This document shows positions 34,326 through 41,106 of a stretch of 41,106 nt of DNA, one piece after another. Position numbers and translations under genes: made by a program. The stretch's first letter is position 1. Every line of letters begins with the position of its first letter. The stretch is from Microcystis aeruginosa LEGE 91341 (GTDB taxonomy: Bacteria > Cyanobacteriota > Cyanobacteriia > Cyanobacteriales > Microcystaceae), in NCBI RefSeq assembly GCF_015206885.1, contig NZ_JADEXY010000018.1:1-41106 (forward strand), written 5' to 3'. The notes below the pieces were generated by a model that had not been told where the DNA came from, searched no databases, and was given only the letters and a program-made list of their open reading frames with translations.

Positions 34326-34733
34326 TTATGGTACACAAATAATTCCTAATCCTGCCATTTGACGAATATGATCATCAAAAGCGAATACCTCGAATATTTG
34401 CAAGCGATGAGCCATAACTAAAATAGAACAATCTGTGTAACTCCATTTTTTATCATTGTATTTACAGAAAGCCTCCCATGTTGCCAGATCGTCACTATCT
34501 GATAGATTAATATAATGATGATCTTCTCTTAGTATTTGACCTACTTGAATTGAGGCTTTACTGGAAACCTTACTCTGGATCTAAGTAACCGTTTCATCAA
34601 ATACTGATTCTAGAATAATCCAACCATTATGAGGATTTTCTAGGCAATAATTTTGAGCGGTTTCGTGATAAGTTTCAGATTTAATAAAAAAAGCAATTAA
34701 AGCAGAAGTATCGACAAAAATTTCTTTAGTCAC
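34326..34733 (-). pseudogene. PIN-domain (VapC-like) toxin gene broken by one stop codon
   Basis: Reading from a GTG at 34733 gives 135 codons ending at 34326, typical for VapC. The N-terminus EIFVDTSALIAFF has the first PIN Asp; DETVT is followed by a TAG at 34581-34583 (codon 51), after which the frame continues without shift through DCSILVMAHRL and FAFDDHIRQM to the natural end. A single change, most simply TGG to TAG, inactivates it. It follows its antitoxin gene by 5 bases. The antitoxin frame is intact. Stop read-through or restart is conceivable but the 50-residue product would lack most of the active site. Confidence 0.88.
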
Positions 34734-34738
34734 AAATT

Positions 34739-34999
34739 TTAATAGAGAGTTTCATCAATGTTTTCAGCGTAGTTAGTAACAACTTGACCATGATTATCTT
34801 GTCCGATAATATATTTAGGTTCAGGTTGGTTAATTTCTAAACTTCCGCAAAGTTCCCAAGTGCGAGTTTTAGTAATATCTGGTAATTTAGTTTGAAGATA
34901 ATTTTCCAAGGCTTTGATGACAATCTCTTGAACCGAGGATTTTTGTTCTTGTAAACGAGATATTAATTCATCAGGAATTTCGAGCAATATTTGAGTCAT
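34739..34999 (-). CDS. VapB-like antitoxin
   Basis: An 86-residue protein whose N-terminus, TQILLEIPDELISRLQEQ, looks like a ribbon-helix-helix DNA-binding domain; the acidic, proline-containing tail (INQPEPKYIIGQDNHGQVV and NIDETLY) would wrap the toxin. It is the first gene of a two-gene toxin-antitoxin operon whose toxin is now a pseudogene, so it has lost its partner here. It may still repress its own promoter or neutralise a related toxin elsewhere. ATG start. Confidence 0.75.
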   Translation of the reverse strand: MTQILLEIPDELISRLQEQKSSVQEIVIKALENYLQTKLPDITKTRTWELCGSLEINQPEPKYIIGQDNHGQVVTNYAENIDETLY

Positions 35000-35171
35000 T
35001 GATAAACCTTAGAGATTAACGTTGTCTTACTAAAATTCTAGCCTGCCTTTGAATTATAACACAAAGACGTAAAATCCGTCGCTTACGTCCCAAATTCATC
35101 CTCAATCAAAGTTTACCGATTCAATAACCGAGAAATCACCCGTTTAAAGCCATATCCTCCTGCGAGGAAAA

Positions 35172-36047
35172 CTAGCCCGACTTCCGCGCTTTTTTAACCG
35201 CATTGCCTAGCATTAAACCACTAAGAGTGATAAAACCAATAAGGTTACTAGGTTCGGGAACAGAAATCGGTGGCGGGAGTGGTGGGGGAGGGGAGACGTT
35301 AATAGCATAAAAAGCTACTCGCGTTGCTTGATAATATGGGTTTCCGTTGTAGAATACATATTGTTCATTAAGGGTACCTGCATTGGGATCCCAGAATACC
35401 GAGTGTGTACAATAACATCCAATTTGAGTAAAGAAGCGAAAACCTGAAGTTTGAGGATGTGAGGACTGAAGTTTATATTGTCCTGAGTAGTCAAGAGAAG
35501 TTATATTGCGTGCGAATCCATCATAAACACTTCCAGTTATGCCAGTGATGAGGTATACGCCATTAAAGTCACCATCATCCGTCGTAAAAGTTCCAGAGCC
35601 CCCCGCGTAAATGTTTCCCTGAATCCTTCCATAAAAATACCAATTCCATAACTGGGAAGCCGAAGCAGGATTAGAATTAACAAGAAGCATTCCAGCAGTT
35701 GCAAGGGTAACTCCAGAAATCAAGCCTAAAACGTTACTGATTTTCTTACACAGTTTCATCAATTTATTGAAAACCGCGCCACCACTACCTCGGTTAGCAT
35801 AATTTCGACTAAAAACCGAATCAACAGCAGTTTCTGTTCCGGCAAATCCCCCATAAATCCCGACATTATTTTTTAGGGTGAAAGTTGCATTCCTGTCAGT
35901 CCCCGTCGTCGGTTTATAAGTACCCGCAGACACCCAAATCTCATCGCCAGCAAGTGCCGCAGTTAGCGCACTTGCTAAACTGCCATAAGCATTATTCCAA
36001 GCGGAACCATTACCAGTCGCACCAGATTTAACGTAGATGATAGCCAT
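35172..36047 (-). CDS. chimeric PEP-CTERM protein with a grafted beta-helix N-terminus
   Basis: A 291-residue frame from the ATG at 36047, which has GAGG just upstream. Residues 1-95 (MAIIYVKSGATGNGSAWNNA ... GTYKP ... GGFAGTETAVDSVFSRNY) match the start of large parallel-beta-helix surface proteins. At about residue 97 the sequence changes to a complete small exported protein: MKLCKKIS with a signal peptide (VLGLISGVTLATAGM, cut near ASA), a beta-rich domain, a Pro-rich spacer, and a PEP-CTERM tail (VPEPSNLIGF, hydrophobic helix, KKARKSG). An internal ATG at 35759 is the native start of that second protein. The signal peptide is now internal, so export of the fused product is doubtful. The join looks like a deletion between two genes. 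Confidence 0.75.
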   Translation of the reverse strand: MAIIYVKSGATGNGSAWNNAYGSLASALTAALAGDEIWVSAGTYKPTTGTDRNATFTLKNNVGIYGGFAGTETAVDSVFSRNYANRGSGGAVFNKLMKLCKKISNVLGLISGVTLATAGMLLVNSNPASASQLWNWYFYGRIQGNIYAGGSGTFTTDDGDFNGVYLITGITGSVYDGFARNITSLDYSGQYKLQSSHPQTSGFRFFTQIGCYCTHSVFWDPNAGTLNEQYVFYNGNPYYQATRVAFYAINVSPPPPLPPPISVPEPSNLIGFITLSGLMLGNAVKKARKSG

Positions 36048-36439
36048 GATATACCTCGTGTGAAAAAGATGGTACAGAGTCAATAGGGAATCCACCCGAA
36101 ACTTAGTTCGAGTTAGATAAAGTTGATAAGTAAGCGAATAGTCGAGAAAACTGCCTCTAAAGACACCAAAACTATTAATCAAGCTTGGATGTCAGAAAAT
36201 TTAGCACTGGTTAGGGATAATGCTTAGATTGTAGAGGCGAATAATCATAAGTCCCGTTTTTTTTTTTTTTTTTCATTCATCAGCAGAGCTTATTAAATAA
36301 ATCGAGCAGAGAGACAATATCTGGTATAATGCCACTCCTGCAAGGATTTACCCAGGAATAAGCCGATTTATGTTGCTAAGGCTATATTTTGATAAACTTT
36401 TGTCAAGTTAGCCAGATAATCAAGTTATTTTGTGATCAG

Positions 36440-36605
36440 TTAGGTTAGAGAGATGACTACAGCCTTGTCATCGGAGTCAGCCATGGCAATTTGGCCGCTA
36501 TTATTGATGGTAAAGGCGGAGATACCGTCGCCATCGAGGTTAGGATTACCTGCGGTGATATTGTAGGGTTAAGGGGTTATTATCGGCATCGGTCGCGGTA
36601 AATAA
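36440..36605 (-). pseudogene. fragment of a cadherin/VCBS-type repeat adhesin
   Basis: On the minus strand, TATDADNNPLT in one frame continues after a shift as YNITAGNPNLDGDGISAFTI and NNSGQIAMADSDDKAVVISL, then a stop. This is typical of cadherin-like repeats in big surface proteins. It lies upstream, on the same strand, of the grafted beta-helix segment and probably comes from the same kind of large gene. The gap 36183-36645 otherwise holds a 17-T homopolymer at 36257-36273. Confidence 0.65.
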
Positions 36606-36645
36606 GTGTTATAAATAATTATAGGCTACTCAAAATAAATCTTAA

Positions 36646-36927
36646 ATGACGACAACAGAAATTAAATTCACTCTAACTTTACCTAAAGTTCCAGAAATTC
36701 ATCATCTGGAAGCTGAGAAAAAAGCTAAAGAAGCCTATGTTATGACTTTACTTCGTCATGGTGATATTAGTGCGGGACGTGTCGCAGAATTATTAGAGAT
36801 AGATCGCCATAAACTTTCTGATTTAATGGATCACTATAATATTTGTTCATTCCCTATGCAAACCCAAGAAGAATTACAACAAGAAGTGGCTGAGACTCTC
36901 CAAATTTTAGAGAGATATAAAAAGTAA
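36646..36927 (+). CDS. UPF0175 family antitoxin
   Basis: A 93-residue protein. The central segment AKEAYVMTLLRHGDISAGRV and AELLEIDRHKLSDLMDHY is the helix-turn-helix-like UPF0175 core, normally found paired with a DUF3368 PIN toxin, exactly as here. The N-terminal strand (TEIKFTLTLPKVPE) may dimerise; the basic, coiled tail would bind the toxin. The stop codon is one base before the toxin's GTG, which implies translational coupling. The proposed role is neutralising the toxin and repressing the operon. Confidence 0.85.
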   Translation: MTTTEIKFTLTLPKVPEIHHLEAEKKAKEAYVMTLLRHGDISAGRVAELLEIDRHKLSDLMDHYNICSFPMQTQEELQQEVAETLQILERYKK

Positions 36928-36928
36928 C

Positions 36929-37417
36929 GTGATTATTGTCTCTGATACTACCCCTTTAAGTGAATTAGCAAAAGTTGGAAAACTTAATTTACTTCATGAT
37001 ATTTACGGGAAAATTATTATTCCTCAAGAAGTTTACCATGAGGTAACAACAGGAACTCATCCAGCAGTTAATTTAGTTCAATTAGCAGACTGGATAGAGA
37101 GACGAACAATTAGCAGTTCAGAAAAAGTCTCTACTTTGAAAACGATAACTAATTTAGGTTGGGGTGAATGTGCTGCTATGATTTTAGCTGAAGAATTAGA
37201 AGCCGATCAATTATTGATTGATGATTTAGAAGCTAGGCGAGTTGCTTTATCTCGAAATCTAAAAATTACTGGTACATTAGGTATCTTATTAGTCGCCAAA
37301 CAACTAGGATTAATTACTAGCGTTCAGGAAGTTTTAGAGGCGTTAATTACTCAGGGTAAACGTATTAATCCAAGACTATATCAAGAGGTTTTATCTACCG
37401 CACAAGAATCATTGTAA
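36929..37417 (+). CDS. DUF3368 PIN-domain toxin
   Basis: A 162-residue PIN-fold protein starting at GTG. It shows VSDTTPLSELAKVG (first acidic residue), IIPQEVYHEV, LGWGECAAMILAEEL (Glu) and LLIDDLEARRVA (paired Asp), which together form the metal-dependent ribonuclease site of the family. All four acidic positions appear intact, unlike the VapC pseudogene 2.2 kb away. It forms a two-gene operon with the UPF0175 antitoxin (1-base gap). It presumably cleaves RNA when free of antitoxin. Confidence 0.87.
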   Translation: MIIVSDTTPLSELAKVGKLNLLHDIYGKIIIPQEVYHEVTTGTHPAVNLVQLADWIERRTISSSEKVSTLKTITNLGWGECAAMILAEELEADQLLIDDLEARRVALSRNLKITGTLGILLVAKQLGLITSVQEVLEALITQGKRINPRLYQEVLSTAQESL

Positions 37418-37498
37418 TTATTCAATAATTGCTGATAAAGGGACGTAAACATCATCACTCATGTACCCTAAAAACATTAATTAAAGGAGAAGTTTTTA

Positions 37499-37693
37499 AT
37501 GGAATATCTTATTAGACCAGACCAACCGACCCAATGGAAAATTAACCCAGTAGATTTTATTGAAAATCTCGAAAAATCTTGGCATGATACCACTTTGTTT
37601 GCCCAGCAGATGCACAATTAGCCCTAAAAATCTGATAGCTCTGATACCAAATTATTGAGAGAAACTCTCATTAAGCTGGCGATCGCTGAATAG
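37499..37693 (+). pseudogene. decayed small gene of unknown family
   Basis: An ATG at 37499 behind AAAGGAGAAG opens MEYLIRPDQPTQWKINPVDF and runs 40 codons to a stop. Reading on with two small frame changes gives DAQLALK and then SDSSDTKLLRETLIKLAIAE before a TAG at 37691, a sensible C-terminus. I therefore read it as an indel-damaged gene of about 60 residues. Alternatively the 40-residue ORF could be real. The rest of 37418-37794 shows nothing. Confidence 0.4.
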
Positions 37694-37774
37694 AGTGTGA
37701 CACTTCATAATTCTTAGTAATCGCTAAAAGCCTTACTATACAAGGGCTAGAGCAACTTTTGATTTCAACGACTA

Positions 37775-37930
37775 GGGTGCGGAATGTGGGTTGGTTGACA
37801 TCCTCACCGCCGGGGCCGGACGGTGATTCCCGGCAGATCAAACAAACTTAATTGAACGACCGACCGCTGGGTTGACGCTTCACGGGATGATGCTTCTTTA
37901 ACAGAAGTCTTACACTTTCCTCCACGTCCG
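37775..37930 (-). ncRNA. predicted omega RNA (reRNA) at the tnpB element right end
   Basis: The tnpB 3' end and element end read GGAATCACCG ... CGGTGAGGATGTCAA on the minus strand, the same shape as the known guide-RNA scaffold end of the Deinococcus TnpB element (GAATCAC hairpin, GTGAGG, TCAA). The guide would be the flank beginning CCAACCCACATTCCGC (37794 downward). The 5' limit is a guess. Confidence 0.45.
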
Positions 37931-39048
37931 TTTTTTGAGGTCTCCGATTGCCCACCGGCGACCTTGATATTAATTGCGGCGTTCACGTCTCGATCATGGA
38001 AAGTCCCACAGAAAAGACATTCCCACTCACGGATATTTAATGCTTTCTTACCGCCGATATTCCCACAACAGGAACATCGCTGAGACGTTGGCTCCCATCG
38101 AGAAATTATCAGAAAATTACGCCCATATTTATCAGATTTTGCCGATAGCATATCTCGGAAAGAACGCCATCCTAAATCTGATATAGCACGGGATAACTTG
38201 CGATTTTTAACCATTCCCGATGTGTTTAAATCCTCTAAAATTATCGTTTGATTTTCACGAACAACTCTAGTAGATAGTTTATGCAAGAAATCAGTGCGAG
38301 CGTCTTTAATCTTTGCGTGGATTTTAGCTACTCGTTTCCTAGTTTTTTCCCGTCGTTTACTTCCTTTCTGTTTTCTAGAAAGGTTTTTCTGTGCCTTTCT
38401 TAGCCGTTTTAATTGTTTCTTTAACGGTTTCGGTGCGTCTATCTTTTCCCCTGTTGAGAGAGTCGCAAAAGTAGCAATCCCTAGATCGATTCCCACGGAC
38501 TCCCCTTTATTAGGAAGTATTTCGGACTGAATCTCGACAACAAAGCTGAGAAAATAGCGATCTGCTGCATCTTTAATCACGGTGACACTAGAAGGCTTAG
38601 AAGGTAATGGACGACTCCAAACTATTCTTAGATCGCCGATTTTCGCTAAAGTAACGCAGTGCTGGTTAACGGTAAAACCATTGTCAGTAAATCTTGCTGA
38701 TTGCTTAGATTTACGCTTCTTAAATTTAGGAGGTTTGACTTTTCTTCCTTTTCTCTCTCCCTTGCAAGATGCAAAGAAGTTAGAGTAAGCAGTCTCTAAG
38801 TCTCTCAAAGACTGCTGTAAAGGGATAGAAGAAACCTCAGTTAACCACCGTCTTTCTTCTGTTTTTTTGACTTGAGTTAGTCTTTTAGATAACTCAGTAT
38901 ATTTTGGCTTTTTCTCCCCTTGTCGATAGAGTTCTTGACAGTGAGCCAAGGTATCGTTCCAGACAACGCGCACACACCCGAACAACTGAGACAAAAGCCT
39001 CTTTTGTTGGTCTGTTGGGTAAATACGGTATTGATACCTCGCTTTCAT
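37804..39048 (-). CDS. tnpB: TnpB RNA-guided endonuclease, IS200/IS605 family
   Basis: A 414-residue protein. It has an N-terminal helix-turn-helix-like start (YRIYPTDQQKRLLSQLFG), a beta-barrel and helical recognition region, and a RuvC nuclease with all catalytic motifs: Asp188 in GIDLGIATFA, Glu272 in IILEDLNTSGM and the DRDVNAAINI segment (Asp352 and Asp354). The zinc finger CSCCG ... CLFCG (about 325-347) lies in between. TnpB cuts DNA beside a transposon-specific motif using a guide RNA from the element's right end, which helps retain the transposon. The gene appears intact and potentially active. A 40-residue tail beyond the RuvC motif (GGQSETSKN to VRPRR) overlaps the RNA scaffold. 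Confidence 0.93.
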   Translation of the reverse strand: MKARYQYRIYPTDQQKRLLSQLFGCVRVVWNDTLAHCQELYRQGEKKPKYTELSKRLTQVKKTEERRWLTEVSSIPLQQSLRDLETAYSNFFASCKGERKGRKVKPPKFKKRKSKQSARFTDNGFTVNQHCVTLAKIGDLRIVWSRPLPSKPSSVTVIKDAADRYFLSFVVEIQSEILPNKGESVGIDLGIATFATLSTGEKIDAPKPLKKQLKRLRKAQKNLSRKQKGSKRREKTRKRVAKIHAKIKDARTDFLHKLSTRVVRENQTIILEDLNTSGMVKNRKLSRAISDLGWRSFRDMLSAKSDKYGRNFLIISRWEPTSQRCSCCGNIGGKKALNIREWECLFCGTFHDRDVNAAINIKVAGGQSETSKNGRGGKCKTSVKEASSREASTQRSVVQLSLFDLPGITVRPRR

Positions 39049-39134
39049 TGGGTTAAAATATGTGCGTCTGCATTCTATTGTAACTAGGTCTGCTAATTAT
39101 ATCAAGTCATCTACGAAAAGAAAGACACTCTACA

Positions 39135-39270
39135 ATCAGTGATCAGTAATCAGTGATCAGTAATCAGTGATCAGTAAACAGTAAAAAGACAGTAGGAAAA
39201 TTCTATTTAATACTGCACACTTAAAAAATCACATCTGATAACTGATAACTTACCCACTGATAACTGATAA
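39135..39270. repeat. heptad repeats inside the tnpB element (CAGTGAT/CAGTAAT and GATAACT)
   Basis: CAGTGAT and CAGTAAT units alternate from 39135 to 39175, and GATAACT units run at 39235-39271, continuing after the nested MITE at 39459-39520. No gene is present in 39049-39560. Confidence 0.8.
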
Positions 39271-39271
39271 C

Positions 39272-39458
39272 GGCTCTTCGGTTTGTGTTATGCAATGGAC
39301 GGGGGTTATAAGGGATGTAACCCTTATATAGAAAGGCATTTAGCGATTTTTGTCAATTGTTTTTGCTCTAGAGCGAACTAATCAATTAAGTCTTTTGCCA
39401 GATAAGGATTTAGTCGATTTATGCTCCCCTATCGAACCATACCAAATAACGAAGAACC
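39272..39458 (-). mobile_element. ISL3-ended MITE, copy 2 (187 bp) with 8-bp target duplication
   Basis: The ends are GGCTCTTCGGTTTGTGTTAT and, inverse, GGTTCTTCGTTATTTGGTAT. CTGATAAC flanks both sides (39264-39271 and 39459-39466); the flanking GATAACT repeats make this less decisive than at copy 1. The same length as copy 1, opposite orientation, and nested inside the tnpB element. Confidence 0.85.
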
Positions 39459-39750
39459 CTGATAACTCACATCTGATAACTGATAACTTACCCACTGATA
39501 ACTGATAACTGATAACTGAGAGGTGCGCCACTGGAAGTTCTTAAGTGCTACATCAAAAATCAGGAAAAGCCGTCGTAAAACGACGGGGTTTTAACCCAAA
39601 TTTTCGATAAGCCGCACCTGCATTAAAAGCTTGCAGTCAAATCGGAATAATAACAAATCGGTTTTTAGTAGTATCATTAACTGCCAATCAAACTTTAAAA
39701 ACCCAGTTATGGACTGTTTCTCCCTGTCCCAGCGCTCCCCGTTTCCACAA

Positions 39751-39777
39751 GGACACAAGTTACCTTGTGTCCCTTTT
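39751..39777. terminator. hairpin terminator downstream of por
   Basis: GGACACAAG-TTAC-CTTGTGTCC, then CTTTTT on the plus strand. It is the exact reverse complement of the dnaK terminator stem-loop. It sits 19 bases past the por stop on the minus strand, where no T run follows; it could also stop plus-strand transcription leaving the repeat region. Confidence 0.6.
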
Positions 39778-39795
39778 TAATCTCAAAATCAGAAA

Positions 39796-40788
<993 letters not shown>

Positions 40789-40894
40789 CTAGGGAATATC
40801 CAAGGGATTCCGACTATAAATTTTATCGGTTGTCTTACCTGACCCCAGGCTTCCCTTTACATAACTTCAAATTTTAGTGAGTGTTCACTTATCA

Positions 40895-41053
<159 letters not shown>

Positions 41054-41106
41054 TTATTTTTATTTATTCTTCCCACTCCCCACTTCCCCACTCCCCACTT
41101 TCCCAC

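Larger units (their letters stand above)
37795..39605 (-). mobile_element. IS200/IS605-family element with tnpB only
   Basis: Right end TTGACATCCTCACCGCC with its hairpin at 37795-37832; left end with the hairpin CCGTCGT-AAA-ACGACGG then GGGTTTTAACCCAAATTTTC ending near 39605. It contains tnpB but no tnpA, so it cannot move alone. Its 5' part (39049-39560) is swollen by heptad repeats and a nested MITE. The same ends flank the remnant at 16392-16742. Confidence 0.8.

Noticed and set aside
36257-36273. 17-T homopolymer as a terminator
   Set aside because: No stem precedes it on either strand; kept only as a note because it is prone to sequencing error.

Overview
The window looks like chromosomal DNA of a bloom-forming unicellular cyanobacterium, most likely Microcystis. 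The evidence is light-dependent protochlorophyllide reductase, a cyanobacterial diflavin flavodiiron protein, DUF1815, frequent HIP1-type GCGATCGC octamers, low to moderate GC, and dense small transposons and heptanucleotide repeats. The species call is inference; no database search was possible.

Layout. 0.2-8.4 kb: mostly core genes (flavodiiron protein, HypF, an FtsH-like membrane protease, a repeat coiled-coil membrane protein, a HisN-type phosphatase, ribulose-phosphate epimerase). The start of the phosphatase gene has been copied twice into its own upstream region. 8.4-14.8 kb: a small DUF1815 gene and two divergent pairs of glycan genes, each pair being one GT2 glycosyltransferase and one polytopic GT-C-like enzyme. 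15.3-20.4 kb: a visibly GC-richer accessory block holding a complete sulfur encapsulin operon: cysteine synthase, serine acetyltransferase, the SrpI family 2A encapsulin shell, and a cysteine desulfurase with a long N-terminal extension (the expected cargo). 20.4-24.3 kb: MITEs, a D12-class adenine methyltransferase, a Uma2 nuclease-fold protein, a broken ISL3 transposase and a DUF4365 protein. 24.5-34 kb: core genes (PBP1-type enzyme, pentapeptide protein, YebC, radical SAM, RtcB, DnaK, GltS). 34-39.6 kb: a decayed, mobile-rich zone with two toxin-antitoxin pairs (one toxin killed by a single stop codon), transposase remnants, a chimeric PEP-CTERM gene and a TnpB element. 39.8-40.8 kb: por, followed by a 7-bp repeat array.

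The main system is the encapsulin operon. In the known family, serine acetyltransferase and cysteine synthase make cysteine, and the encapsulated desulfurase strips its sulfur for storage inside the SrpI shell. Features here that look undescribed are: four 11-bp direct repeats, one helical turn each, just upstream of the operon; a decayed IS200/IS605 element wedged between cysK and srpH that supplies the cysK stop codon and reaches to within 2 bp of the srpH start; a strong hairpin between shell and cargo genes; and an open, protein-like 35-codon extension of the cargo that has no standard start codon but has an ATT behind a GAGG. The block is bracketed by two small elements of the same TATAGCG-ended family.

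Mobile DNA is a second theme. I recognise MITE families with ISL3-like ends (two copies, each with a perfect 8-bp target duplication), TATAGCG ends (three copies), AGACCTCTTG ends, AATTAGGG ends and AGGGACTTGCG ends, plus remnants of ISAs1, ISL3 and IS605 transposase genes.
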